This document shows positions 23,001 to 38,000 of a DNA stretch of 64,000 bases, one piece after another. A program made the translations under genes and the position numbers. Under the pieces are notes generated by a model, which saw nothing but the letters and a program-made list of their open reading frames with translations, was not told the origin of the DNA and did no database searches. The DNA comes from Eremophila alpestris peregrina (Eukaryota; Chordata; Aves; Passeriformes; Alaudidae): positions 3,732,037 to 3,796,036 of the forward strand of contig WMCF01000006.1 in the NCBI GenBank assembly GCA_009792885.1. The letters run 5' to 3'. How positions within the stretch are numbered: the first letter of the stretch is position 1; each line of letters begins with the position of its first letter.

Positions 23001-26000
23001 GCAAAATCAGCAATGGTGAATGGGTGAATGGTGTCCCTTTAGGGAGAGCATTTCCTCACCTGAATCGTAAGAAGTTTCAGCAGCCATCATCAGCAATTCT
23101 TGTAATAATCTCCCTGATGGATTAGTTTGCCTTGGACTTCCATTGGAGGCTTTTCCTTCATAGTTTGTAATGCCCAAAGGAAAGGTGGCTTCATGAAGAG
23201 CATGACTGTGATGTTTCACAGGTGCCACCTCCCCAGAGGTTGAAATCAGAGAACTTTTTCCAGTACCATCCTCTGTTTTATCTGAATTTAAAACATCTGT
23301 AATCAGTTAAGTTATAAAAAGGAAGAGTTTTGCACTTCATGAGGAACATTAAGATGCACATTCTACTCTACAGAAATAAACGGCTGAATTTGTATAGTCT
23401 CCATTTTAATGAATTTAGCCATATCACATCAGTCTATGCATTATACAGGCTGAAAGATTACACAGATCACAGACTTCTCAAAAACTAATTCCTAACTCCA
23501 CTGAAGTATTTGTTCAAAAAAAAACTCAAATTTTTTCTTACAGCAAATCCAAGAAAACTTGCAGAAACTTCTCCAGTTCTAGAGGTAATACAACTTCCCT
23601 GCTCTGGTTTAAAGACAACTTTCTCTACAACCCAGCCCACAAAACAGCCTTTTCTGGCCACCCAAACCAATAAAAACCCCAAGTTTTTAATGCCTACCAT
23701 GACCAGTGGTTTGGTAATATAGGAATAAATCAGCTGTGGATCATAACAGTATTATACAGCTAAGTTTAAGTTACTAAGCCAAGTGCTTTTGGGAACTTAA
23801 ATAAATTTCCCAACAGAGCTTACTATCTAATCAAATTGGTCCAACAAGAATCGTTCTGAATAAACTGATGCTGAGCAACATTAATTACTTTTCTTTAATT
23901 GAAGGATTATTATCATTACTCACATTGTTCTGCTGATTTTTTTAAGAACACAACATAAAAAACTTTGTAAAACACGCATAACACTTTAGATGTGAAGAGC
24001 CACTGAATAAAGGCAAATGTTTACCTTTATAAAACCTGGATTTGTTGCACCTGTTAAATATTGTTCCTTATAGAGAATTGCAAAGCATTGCCTACAGACT
24101 GTAACAAATACGTTAATAAAATTTTTACTGCTCTCTGATTTTTTTTTCAATGGGTGTTTTTTAACTAGAAAAAACAACCTAAAAAGATGGTCTAAAAGTT
24201 TCTGTAGAAGCTTGATACTAACACCTTACTTGAGAGATTTCACAGTCACTTTCTTGGTATTATCAAAAGGTAAACCTTTAAACAAAACCTACCAACTTCT
24301 CTTTAGAGTTACTGTACAATTGCCTATTAACACAGATCCTGCCCAAAAGAAAAATCAACAGAGAACTCAGGTCATGGAGTAACTGAATTTTCTTCTCCTG
24401 GTGAAATTCTGTTGATGTTTTTCTAGGCAGACACTCACAGAATAAACTTTTCTGAACTACAACTTTGCTAGTATATGTTACACTTTAAGAAAGGTAATGG
24501 TATCTGCTATTATTTCCTAATAATCTCAAAGATTCCTCAGAAAAGATTATATTCCTCCAGTTTACTACTCATAACAGCACTTATAATATTTTTATACACT
24601 ATATTTTATATATTACCTGCCAAAGAGAGGCTGCAGCTCTTTGGTGTGTCTACCTCTGGTATAACACTAAGTTCATGTTGTTCCAAACCAAGACCCAACT
24701 TCACTTTTGTCACTGGTGGTTTGGAAGATCTCCATTTCTGTTCTCTACAGTGAACTTTCTCAGATTGTTCTGCAAAACAAAGTTTAGTATGGTGCAATAA
24801 CATGTGTACACACACATCTCAAATTAACTTGGAGAGATGGAAGAGAACTCCATCTCAGCTGTAAAGAAATAAAAATTATAATGAAAAATAACATAACAGC
24901 CTTACCAGTTTGCTCAACCAGACCAATGCACCGTGAAATTGTCTCACTTCCATCAAATTTATTCCTGCTGCAATTCTCTTGCTGGTAGCTTTCTGAGACT
25001 TGGAAGGAGTCAGTTCTCTTAATCGTGGTAGGTGTTTGTGCCTCTGTCATCTCTTCATTTGGGCACGTATGTCTCACCTTAAAAGGGGGGAAGCAGTTTC
25101 AGGTAAGATTATATTTATATTCATTTCTCAAAAGAGCATTTTCTCTTGTGCGTATTCCATGCAGGACAATATTGAGCACGTTGAGAAAGTAGTTCAATTA
25201 TGCACAACACTAGACAGATCTGCTTAGCTCACAAAAACATTTGGACAGGGAGGTATTTTACTGAGCTCTACAAACCTAATGTGCTAAAACACAATTAGTT
25301 ACATTTTCAAGGCCTTTATGACATTAGATAAAGAGTACTCATCATTTTTAACAGGAACAATTCCCAAAAAGCCTGCTTTTAGTTTTTCAGTTCCTGCATT
25401 CAAGAATTTTAGCTGTTTGGAGACTGCAAAATCAAAAGACAGGAACTATAGGCAACAGTTATTCTTCTAAGATGGCTTCTGTTTAAAAAAAAACACAAGG
25501 AGAGGCAAAAGGAGGATCTGTAGAAGCTCAAAAATAAACTTGGATTTTTCTTCTGTTACTGAGAAACAAGCAAATTACAACTCAGGACTGCAGCTGCCAA
25601 ACCAATTTCCTAGCAGGCACACACAAAAAGACAAGTTCTAAAAATTATCTTCAAGATGTTTATGATATCCTTTCAGGTATTACTTCAGTAAGGGCTGTTT
25701 TACACATAGAGGTGCATTTATAGATATGCAGACAACTCTACCTACAACATAACAATTTCAATAGGCATTATGTTCAGAGACCAAGCACAGACCTTCACAG
25801 TATTTCTGTTAGACTTAATAAAACTGTGTTCCTGGAGCTTTACAGAGGAAAAGTACAGATTACAAGTCCTAATTAAAATTTTCACTATGGTAAATCACCT
25901 AAAACTATCAACACTCCATGGGGTCCACTGTAGCATTGACTTTTAAGTTTGATCACCTACAACATGATTATCCATCCAAATTGTTTATAAAGCTTACCTG

Positions 26001-29000
26001 CTTGTTTAACAATTCTTTCAAAGCCTCTTGCTGTCTCTGCATTTGTTCCTTCAATTTATCTTGCTTCTGTAAAAGCAGTTTTTCTTGTATTCTCTGTTTA
26101 AAAAGAAGAGCTTCTCTTTGTGCATCTAGCTGCTCTTGCAATTCTTTCAAATACTTTTGCTGAGCTTGGATGCTTTCTGATGAGGCCAACACTCTGTCCC
26201 TTAAATTCAGTATTCCAGAATAATTTAACGAAGATGCATCTCCTGCTTTTGATACCAAGAACTCCTCAACACCCTGGGCTTTAGATTCTTCATGTGTTTG
26301 AATCGTGGGTTCAGAAAGATTGATGAGTTGATCAGGGCTTGTTCTACTGCTGCTGCTCTCTGCAGATCCCTGCTGATAGGCTAAAAGGTCAGCCAAGGCT
26401 GATCTCTTTGTTGCTGGCATGAGGGATGTCTTAAATGGATGCTCTTCTCCAGCCTCTGTCTTGGTTTGATAGTTAGATATCTTCTGAGATAACTCCTTAG
26501 AGTGTTCTCTTTCTGAAGACTCAGAGGAACTTTCTGCAGGCAACACAAATCTAACGTGTTGTTGGCGTGCCTCTGGTTGTGTCCTTGCTGCAGTCACTTC
26601 TTTCCTGACTGCCCCTGACAGTAAATGGGACCGCAATGGCTCTCTGATGTGATGATTGGCAGTTTCCAACATTCCCACTTGCTCCTGTGAAGGACAGTCA
26701 CGGGGCAAGTGAAACTCTCCATGCTTCACTTCTGATGCTCCTGGAAACTGCACAGATTTTCCAGCATAAATATTATGCACTTGCTCTTCCTGCTTCTGTG
26801 AAGATGGTTTCTCCAACATACCAAATGTTCCTGAAAATGTAGGTAATGACCACACATATTCTTGGGCATGAGCTTGTTCCACAGCCTGGTGCTGTGCTGG
26901 CTGTGCTCCTTGCATCTGTAGCAGCAGCTCTGAGACTGGCTCCAAATTAATGGATTTTGTTTCCCTTGTGCTCAGAGGTGTTTCAGAAGTAGACAAGTAC
27001 CTTTGCTTCAGTGTATTCTGGTACTCCTGTAGATTCTTTCTAGCTTCTTCAATGGTTTGTTTGTGCAACCTGAACAGAGTGAAAACATGAATCCTTTCAG
27101 AGCAGTGCAAAAAGAAACATCAACCTCAATAATCACGACAATTCAAATTACTTTGAACAGGCATTTCATAAAGACACTTCACATTCCATAAAGACATTTC
27201 ACATTCCATAAAGACATTTACCTTTTTTGCTGCAGAAGGCGTTGTTGAAAATTCCGTATCATCTCTCTGTGACTGTCTTCTCCTGGGCTCCTGCTTTCTG
27301 ACACATTTCCAGTCTAATCAAAATAAAGTAATTTTAATTGCACATAAACAACTAACCCACAGAAAACTATTATGGCAGCAACCTTAAGCTGTATGTTCTT
27401 CTGCCTAAGTGTACAGAAGCCGCTGGGTACCACCATGTTTGAAGTCTGTGAGATTTCAGCCTGAGGCAATGAAGCTAAGGGAGTTTCTGGAACAGATGGC
27501 CCACAGCTACAGCTTCTCTCTGCACACACCATCAAAGCCAATGCTGCTTACAGCAGCTCAGCCTAAAGAGGTAAATACACCCTGCAAACTCAGGGAGCAA
27601 TGAGCCAATGTAGCTGCACTTCAAGGCAATCAGGCTCTCAAAAGACTACCTGCTGCGCAAAGGAAGAAAGATTTTATTAAATTAAAAAAAATATTACTTT
27701 CCTTCAACATCCTCCATAAATTCCTCATCTTTAAGTAGCTGTTTGAGATTTAAACAAAGACAGAGGCAGATTTGTGTGGGTTTTTTTCCCCACTTTTTCT
27801 TTTTTCCTTCTTGAACAAGGCTATGTCTACCTGCACAATCATTATGTGACTATAACCAGATTTTACTAACAGGTATTATACACAGATGTGCTGCCCCTCA
27901 GACTACAGAGAGACAATACAACAGCAAAAGTCACAGTCATAAAATCACAGAATATCTGAGTTGAAAGGGACCCACAAGGTCATCACAGTCCAGCTCCTGG
28001 CCCTGCACACGACCATCCCAAAGAGTCACAACATGTACCTGAGAGCACTGTCCAAACACTTCCTGAACTCAAGAGAAGCTGGGAGCTGTTCCAGTGCCCA
28101 ACTACCCTCTTGGTTAAAAATCTTTTTTTCATGTTATCTAACCTAAACCTCCCCTGACACATATTCATGCCACTCCTTGGGGTCCAGTGATACCATGTGA
28201 CATATGAAGCTTGTACACTAGAAAGGAAGCTTTAATACATACAAATTTCTAATCCACAGTCTAAGACACAGAAGTTGTCTTAATTAATATAGTTTAAAAT
28301 TGGTAAATGGTGTTCTTTATTTTTATTATAATAGTAAGTAAAAACCTACACACAATTTTCTGTAATTCTTCACCTCATGTTCCATTAGGTTCTGCTGATC
28401 TGTGGAAGGGAAACTGTGGCTTTGCACTGGCTGACCTTGCTCTTCCTCTTCTTTTCTTTTCTTAGCCTCCTCCAAACAGGTTTGCATTTGGATCTTCAGA
28501 TAATCAGCCTCCAAAAGAGCTTTCTCTTCCTCAATTCTTTTAATCAAGGCCAGTTGCTCCTGTTTCTGTTTCTCTATTTCCTTATTCTATCAAAAAGAAA
28601 AATGAGGGGGAATCTCTAGAACGGAATGACAAAGAAACCAGACTGCTCACACACACCACCACACACAAACCTTTGTTCCAAGTTACAGAAGAAATCCTAC
28701 TGCTTTTGACAGGTATTTCCAAATTGCAACAGGCCTTTAAAAGTAGTTCCAAAGTCTACAGGAATAACTTTGTTTTACCGGCCCAATATTTCTAACAATC
28801 CCTGAATCCATTTACTATTGCATTATTATTTGTTCTCAAATTAATAAAACTGATGGAATCAGAATCCATTCAAGATATGTCATCATTTTCCTAAGACTGC
28901 AAAAGAAGTCCTTTTCCTAAACTTACCTGAAAAATCTATTTTGCATTTTACTCAGTTTTTCATCAGAGTTCAACACATCTAAACATTAATCCAAGCTTTA

Positions 29001-32000
29001 CAAAAGCTTCTGAAATAGCTGATGTATAACCACTTTGAGAGCAGTCCATAAGCCTCTGAAGCAGTCTGTTTATTTTTATTCTCTTTCCATGTACCTATCA
29101 GCTACAACTCACTCAGATCCACACTTAGCAACAGCGTATGTGCTTTTAGAATGGAAGCAGAGAAAAATTTCAAAGTACTGGCAAAGAGGAAGTAGACAAC
29201 AGCCTTTAATGTTAGTCTGAATGGGGATGCAAGGAAAAGCAACCCAAGAAAATGCTGGACCTGAGAACAGTTAATGTGGACAAAGAACTACACCTGGCCA
29301 GGTGCAGAGTGGGAGGAAATGAAGGTTAAAGAAAGTAGCCACATTTTCATAAAGGATCTGTTGCTTGTATTTTATTTTTTTTTAATATTACTATTTTGTC
29401 AAATTTTTGTTTCCTTTATTTCTTAACTTAAACTCTACAACTGAAGGCTGCATGTATACCCAAATTCCAGCTTTTTTATTTTAATTTGTAAACCACCACA
29501 TAACAGCTGGTAGGTCTCTAGGGATGCAACAAAAATTAAAATACAATGAACACATACACAATAGATATAATGAAATAATGCACAAAGTTATTATTTTCTA
29601 AATGTAATAAATATAGCATTCCCAGAGACACAAAAAACTTTCTGCATTTGCTTCCTAGATAACAACAAAAAAAAATCACTCAAGGTTTGTATGCTTTTCC
29701 TGCCACTCTAAACACAATCCCACAGACCTTCCTACATTATTACACAGGGTTAATAAAGTTTTCAGAGTTGTGTATTGCTGACTATACCTTCCCTTTATAA
29801 AACAAAGGTATTAATGTACAACTGGAATTGTCATTTAACCATGATTACCCTTGCCTACAGCACTTAGATTTGAAGAAACTGGGGGTTTCCACTCTATTCT
29901 GAATTCCAGCTACAACTTCATCATTTCTGAGAAGAAAATGTTACAGTAAAAGTTTAAATGTTAAGAGTACCTATAGCTGCTGTATAACCTGAAACATTTT
30001 AAAATCTTCGGTAAATCATTTTTTTACACCACAACTGAGATAAGAATAAATACAAACACACTTACCCACTTCTGTCTCTCCTCTTCTGTTCTAATTTTAG
30101 CTGCCTCTTCCATTCTGATTTTAGCTGCTTGTTCTTGAGGATGGATTAGAACTGACTTTTCATCTGCAACTGTATTTTCCAACATTTTCATAGGGTCTAA
30201 AATATACATGTTATTTAGCTGTCAGAGTGAGCCTTGAATCTTCTTTACATCTCGCTTTACAGTTTCCCAATATCTCTCAACAAAATGCATAAGGTGCTTT
30301 TGAAAAGATCTATATTTTACTACTCTGCCTGTCTCCATAAACTGGAATATCAGTTTTTTATATTATTTAAGTCTTTAATAACCCAATATTGTGTGTCTTT
30401 CTTGACACACAGTAATGTCCCAGCGTCAGTGGGACTGAAAATCACTTCTAATATTACTTGGGAGCCCAAGAGCAAGATCCTCCTGAAGAATCAAAAACCA
30501 CACGTTAACTTCTTGGAACAAAGAGGGTCTAAAACTGGCAGTACTGGGCAAATAATCTAACATTTGGCTATTGCACAAAAAGCAAGTCTCAATCCTGTAG
30601 TGCTAGCCTCAAATAGCAGCACATTTTCCCGAAGGCATGGCTTCACCCAAAAAACCCAACCAACCAAAACACATGCCAAAACTTGATCACTTTAAAACTT
30701 CAGAAATCCCACTCAGCATAAAAGGTCACCAATTCAGCATTACCAGAAGGGCACCATGGACAAACATGGGAAGTAAACCCAAGATGTTTTGGCTATCAAA
30801 TTGCAATGTCCAATTGCCATAAATTCCAATTTTACAGAAAGATATTGAATGGTGCCTAAAAACAGAAAAAAACCTCCACTCATCAGCTTATGCTTGTCTT
30901 GGGCATTAGTAGCTGTGAATCTCCAAAGAAAGTGGTTTTTCCAGTTCAACAGGTACAGAACTTCAGTGCTGACTTCTGCACTGAGAATTCTATCCCTGGA
31001 GGCAAGCACCTATTGAAGTACAGCAACACCAAGTGTGACAACAGTTTGAGTGAGATTTGAAAGACAGAAAGGTATTTTGGACATCTGTTCTCTTCAAGAT
31101 CTTAATGGACAAGCTGGACATAAGAGCAAAAATGTCTCCTATTTGTGGTTTCACAATCTATAATGCCTTGTGGGCACAGATAGGAAAATGTACTTTCATT
31201 CAATGTGACAAAAAATTTAACACTGAAAGTTCATTTTAAAAAAACCAGTTTTGTCACAGTCACTATCATAGTCCCCCTGTACAAATGTTTTTGCTCCTAC
31301 ACAACAAACTTTGTTGCAAGTATGTACTGTGTACCTTTGGCTTCAGACACTGAATTTTTCTGCTGCTCCTTGTTAAGCTCTAGGTCACATAATGGTCTCT
31401 TCTCACTAGCAATTGTGCCTGATTCAACAGTCTCAAGTTCCCTTTGACTCTCTTTCTCACTTTTTGATGTCCACTCCTCTTTTTGGCTTCTAATTCTGTT
31501 CAACAATTTCTTTAAGGCAAGCTTTGATCGAGGTTGGCAAGTTTTTCCTTCTTCATGCCCTATGAAGAATATATACTGTTAAAGAGTTTTGCGTAATGAA
31601 AATCTTTACATCATAAAAAAAAACCACCTCTTTTTTTTATTGCTTACAGAGCTGGAAAAATAGCTCAGGTATATTTTTTAAATCTTAGCAAAATTTTTTC
31701 TTACCTGCAAGAGAGAAGCAGTAATTTGTCTCTGCAAGCTATAAAACAATGACTAAGCTGGAGGCAGTGGTTTACAGTCAAACTGTAGCAGAAATATGCA
31801 GCACTATCCCCCCTCTGCTTTCTATCAGCAGTGGCAACACAATGCACCACAGAGCAAACACCAGGCTCTACCAACAAGGGATGCAGAAGGACTTGGCCAA
31901 GCAGCAAAGTTCACACCACATGACCCTGGACATGCCACAGGACACACTCATGCATCCATTCCAGCCTACTCACAATATGCAGCAGCTCAACCACAAACCT

Positions 32001-35000
32001 GAACATAAAGGACACACAATAAGCAGACTATAAAGCTCCAACTTTGAAATATCTCAAAAGGGAAAATATTCAAGTTCACACATCAGCATCAGTCAATAAT
32101 TTATACTAATTACACAGGAATAATTATGGCTACTAACAGTGTAGTTCTTACAACTGAAAATTACTCTTAGCATACTAATGAGCTGAAGCATATCAGAAAA
32201 AGAAGTCACATTTTCATTTTTAAATCCATAATCATTAGGGTATTATCATCTAAGCTAAACATAAACCAAATTATACTGAACTATTTTACACACATTAAGA
32301 AGTTTTACTACTTAAGGCATTTTACTTATTACTAGAATTTATTTGATATACTAGACTAATCTTTTCTACTATAAAATGAGAAGGTTTAAGTTAAATATGA
32401 AATTTAGAAGTTTTACTTTCTGGTTCATTAGGGACCTCCTCTTCTACCACATGTTCTGATTCTTGTTGAGTATCAGAAGGAAGCTCTGGTTGAGTGTCAC
32501 AAGCAGTTTCATGCTCCAAGGAGATATCAAGATCATTATCTTGAGCTCTGTCAGAAGGGGCTGGCAAAGGTTGTGGCTCAAACTGCAAAATCAGGTCTCT
32601 TTTCATGTCTAATTAAAAGAGCACAACAAAATAAAATGACCATTTGGAATACAAATCAAACAATGCTGCAAAACTACACTCACACACAAATCCCCAGGAA
32701 ATTCACATATCAATAGGTTCTTTCACAACAGATTTAATCCAACTTTTTTTTCCCTGCCAAAATACAAGATTCAAAACCATTTAGATCAATAGCCATCTAT
32801 TCATTCAGAACCTCCATAGCAGTTTCCACTAGAACATGCTATGTTTTTCAAAATAAAAGTTGATGAAAGTCTCAGCTTTACACCCGTAAGCAGCTCACAA
32901 GAAAAATTACATATGATCCCAGTAACTTCATCACGGAAAAGACACCCTGATCTAGCTGTTCCCAAGGCTGCCACAGGAGAGTGACTGCACAGTCCAGGTG
33001 TGAAATCCCAGAACACTGCACAACAGGAATTCTCCTATGATCACATTACTGACTGAGGGAGTTACAGCCTAAAAGGGATGTGGGACACAGGAGAAGATCA
33101 CCTTGGAATTCTATGCTTATTACATATACTTTTAGGGGAGGAACCCAAGGCAGGGAAAGGATCAAGTCAGTCAGGGGCAGAACAGCTATGAGATAAAAAT
33201 GTAAAAACAGTGAGATAAATGAGATAGTCAGTACACCTGTCTGGCCATGCTCTGTGCCTGACAGTCTGTTCTGTATTCTCACTAAATTCTACTTGTAGCT
33301 GTTGTCCTATGCGAGGAACATTGTGTTTTGTATGTGTGCATAGACATATAAGAGCCAGCAATGGGGACCAGAAGTCACAGGTGCAGCTGTGTCTAGAGCA
33401 CTGCCAACTGCAGAGGCCATAATGAGTGTGTTTAGGTGGGTGTCAGTATCAGCATGCAGTTGTCTAGTGAAGGGATCAGGAGATCCAAGCATGCAAGCCA
33501 GCTACAGAGGAGAGGAAGGGATCCTAAGAAACCTGCCAGGACATGTGTGTGCATCTCCAAGGCTACTAGAGGATCCAGGGTCAGTTACTGGGCAGACTAA
33601 GCATATAAGGTCAGTTCCCACAGGAATCCATAGCATGTGCATGTCTGTGCATACACCCACATGCCCAGCTGGGCCTGTGCAGCAACAACTGGAGTGGAAC
33701 AGCAGATCTTGGGGCTTCACATGCCCAGCAGCCAGCAACTGGGAACACTAAGCATCAAGGGCCAGCTGCCAGGTGAGTGTCTAAAGCTATTCACCAAGTG
33801 ATCCATAGCTCATATTTAAGCACATATGCATTTGAGTGCATACATGAGTATGAGAGGTAACTCTAAGGCTCCAGACTCCAGCATGAATCACTGGGCAGAC
33901 TGGGTGTCTAAGACCTGAGGAGGATCTGTAGTGCAGCAGATAAGAGACCTGGGACACAGGGGACAACTCCTGGATAGACCGAGTGTCTAAGACCAACAGC
34001 TGGAGGGATCCATACCATATTACAGACATATATCCCATTAAAAGGCCTTCATCTTGATCAGATGCAGTAAGCAGAAGGAAGTCATTGTGGTGGTCTTACT
34101 TAATGTGAGTGCTGTGTTTTGCCTGTTGCCTGCAGGGCCAGCTGTCTGGATGTGCCCTGGAAGGCTGTTAGTGTGTTTGTGAACACACTGTGAATACACA
34201 CAGCACCTCACTACTGGCTGCACCTGGGAAGGGGCAGCTGCAGCAGCCTCTCCTTTACTGGGTATCAGATTCAGCAACCTCCAACAAAGGACTTACTCCT
34301 GTCTTCACTGTACATTTCTTCAAACGCAGACTCCAGTTCCCTCTGCCATTCTTCTTTTAGTTCCATGCGTTTGCAGGGTGGCACTGAAAGCTGAGGTGGC
34401 ATCTGTGCCACAACCTGTCGCCTGCGCATGCGATCCTGAGCCTGCAGTTGCTCCAGCTCTTCCAGGAGTCTTTCCCTGTCCTTCCAGAAAAAAGAAAGGA
34501 TAACATAAACCTTCAGTGTTCACATTCAGACAGCCACATATCAAGACTGATACAAAGTCCAGCATCCATTTGGTTACCATGATGTTCGGTTAATGCTCAA
34601 AGTTAATCTCATTCTAGGGAGGAAGTGCTTCCTTAGGAGAAGGCTGTATCAGCCCTTTAAACAAGGGAGTCATACTACCTAGAAGATCTGATGTTAAATA
34701 AAGGATCACACTCTACCTGTAGGCAACATTCCTCAAGAAAATTAAACCTTCTGTTTTATAAGGTAAACGAGTACTTCTTTTGCCAAGTGACTTTTATTGT
34801 TATATAATTCAGCAGTTGCTACTTTTTAAGATGTAAACTAAATACTCTTTGGCACACTGAGTATATGTATGAGCTATTAAAAAAAAAAAAAAAAGTTTGT
34901 TGGGGTTTTTATTTCTGTTAATTTCAGGAGCACTAGTAATATTTCCAGAAATCCCCACTTTAGTTTGGTTACTCATTCAGGGCCAATCATATCTCAGCTG

Positions 35001-38000
35001 ATAAAAAGGAAGCTTTTCTTTTTCTAGCCAACAAAAACACTCGTGAAGCTATCAGACAATAAAAATTTTTGAGTGTAGATCTCAGTACAAAGACTTTTCC
35101 CAGTAGTTCAATTTTTATTTCTTCAAGGAAACTATTTCAACATTTCCAGACTTAATATTTTCCCCTGAGGTACAGAATCAACAACTCCAACTAAAGCTAA
35201 TGTGGAAAAGCAGAACTCATCAACTACTGAAAAAGTTTTGCTTGACTATTACCTGTTGGTTAATAGCTGGTCAAACATTCAGATAACAAAAATTAAGAGG
35301 ATGTTCTTTCATTCTCACTCCTTCCAGATACCAAAACTAGCAAACAGATTTTGACTTTTTTTTTTTTTTTTTCCCCAAAGACATTCTACAAACTTGATTT
35401 AGTCCATCAGTTTCCCCCCTGGAAATGTAATTCCTTTATTAATCACCTACCTACAACTTATTCAACAGTTCTGACACTAAAAACAGGCATAACTGTTTTG
35501 CCTACCTTGGCCAGTTGGATCTTCTTCAAGGCATGACTGCCTCTAACATGTGCCTTTTCAAGCTGCTTCCTTCTCTCCCTCTCTGCCTCCCTCTGTAGCT
35601 CCTCCAAACGTCTCCCTTCCTCTTCAGCAGCTACATGAGCATCTGGCTGACAGTCAATCAATAGTTTAGTTCACAACATTCTTTGTTAGTTTAAAGCATA
35701 TGTAACAATAAATAAACGAGTAATTCTGCAGCAAATGCACTGAAAAAAGACATATAATGCCATATGAACATCCTTGAATGTTTATGTTGCAAGCAGGACC
35801 AAAATAATTTTTTACCTTTGGAAAAAAATTCATATTTATGTACTTCGTAAGTTTAGGTGACAAAGTGTTCCAGTTCCGAGTTATACCAGGGACAATCATT
35901 TGTATGATTTATTTGTTATAGCAGAGTGGTTAACTTTCCTACAATACATGGTAAATGAATTATATGGTCAACATTACAGATTGAGTATTTCTATCCTCAT
36001 GGCCCTGTTTTAAACAAGGGGGAAAAAAACCCCCCTGAAATATTTTCAATCTCATTTGGGAAACCAGAAACAATCTGCAACTTTCAAAGAAGAAAATTCT
36101 AACATAAAAATTAAAATATACTTAGAAAAAAAAAAAAAGTCATCCCAAATAAGCAAGGCAAATACAAGGCAAGTCTGGGAGTACATTGCTAAAAAGAGGG
36201 AAGAGAAAAAAGCAAGACAACTACAGCAATCAATTCAGAATAAGCCACAAGCCTCCCAGTTTGGGTGTTTGAACATCATACCAGCCTTGTGACCTGATCT
36301 TCTAATAAAAGCCTGTTCACAAGGGACTGCCAGGTGTGAACCCCTCAGTGACTGAGCACATTACAGGCTTTACAAGCCTGCCCATCTGAGATTCTCTTTA
36401 GTAAGCAGTGTAACAGCTGCTTTAAACAGATTCTAGAAAATCCAACAGCTGATACCCAGACAATGCATGCAAGGCAAAGATATACATAAGACTGCAGCAC
36501 AAACACTTGAAGTTAATCACCTGCTCTCCATCCATTTCTCTGTCCACCAAAGCTTCAGCAATGTGGTAACGTGTCACAGAAAAGTTGCCAGCACCACAGG
36601 CCTTCATGGCAATGAGCTTTTTCACTTCAAAACTCTAGGAAGAAAAGTACAACCACAGCTGTATCACAGGACAGTATCTCACCAAAGCAACTAAATAGAA
36701 GTGATCTGTATTGCTAAATTATTATTAAAAGAAACCCACCCCTCCAAATTCTGTCCTGAAAATATTGTTTAAAATATATGTATGTAAATAATTAATAAAC
36801 CACATCAGCACAAGGCAGATCTGGAGGGCTTTAATAACTGAGAGCATCCAACAGTCTTAGGCAAATCCCTGCACAGAAATTGATGTTCATCAGTGTCATG
36901 TTTCAAAAGCACTAATTTAAAAGCACTTGAGTTTAATGCATTAATACAAATCCCACTTACAACAGCTGTCACATTCACCTCAGAGCAGGGCAACCACAGA
37001 CCCACAATATAATTAAACCTAACAGCAAAGCAACACTTGTCAAGTACAGACTTGCTTCAGGAAACTCAGAGCCATTATGTCTAATTTACTGGTCGACCAG
37101 GGAAAAGAGAATTTTCTGTAACTCCACTGAAAAGTGTCTATTCATAGAATGCTAAGTTGCTGTGATTTTTTAGAAGTTTTGGGTACACTAACACATTTCA
37201 ACTCTTTTCTGGAAGTTTGAACAATGAGTCATCTGACTCTTCTCAGTAGGAAAGTAGCCAGGTTAGGTAACTCAATATCCTGTAAGACCTGTTCCTTGTA
37301 CTTAACACCTCCTCTATTAATTTTCTCTCAGCTTCCTCTTCCCTCAACCTTCTCCTAAAAAGGTGTTCTTATCCACATTAACTAAACCAGAAAGATTCAT
37401 AGCTTGAGTGGTCTAAAACTAACGTGACCATAAAGAAATGCACACGCACAAAGAGCAGCATTAAATCTCAGGAATATCTTAAACTTATCTCTGCTAAGAA
37501 GAGACATACAAAATTTGCTGTAATTATTGACTATTATTGACTACCACTATTTTATGCAGACTGTAGAAAGTAAAGCCTTTAAATGAAAATGAAAGAATCA
37601 CAGAGTCATTTATATTGGAAACAAGTCCAGCCATTAACTCAGCACTGCCAAGTCCCTCACAAACCATGTTCCTGAATGCCACAACTCATATCTTTTAGAT
37701 ACCTCCAGAAATGGTGACTCCACCACTTCCCCAAGCAGCCTGTTCCAGTGCTGGACAAGCCAGTGAGGAATTTTTTCCTAATATCCAGCCTAAACTTCCA
37801 CTGGTGTAACCTGAGGCCATTTCCTCTTGTCCTATCACTTGTTACCTGGGTGAAGAGACCAACCCTGGCCTGGTTACAATCTCCATTCAGGCAGTTGTAG
37901 AGAATGACAAGGTTCTACCTGAGCCTCACTTTCTCCAGGCTAAACACCCCCAGCTCCCTCAGCCACCCCTCATCAGATTTTTGCTCCAGACCCTTCCCCA

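Noticed and set aside
25918..26163. Plus-strand Cys/Ser-rich open frame
   Set aside because: It is the antisense shadow of the large CEP295 coding exon.
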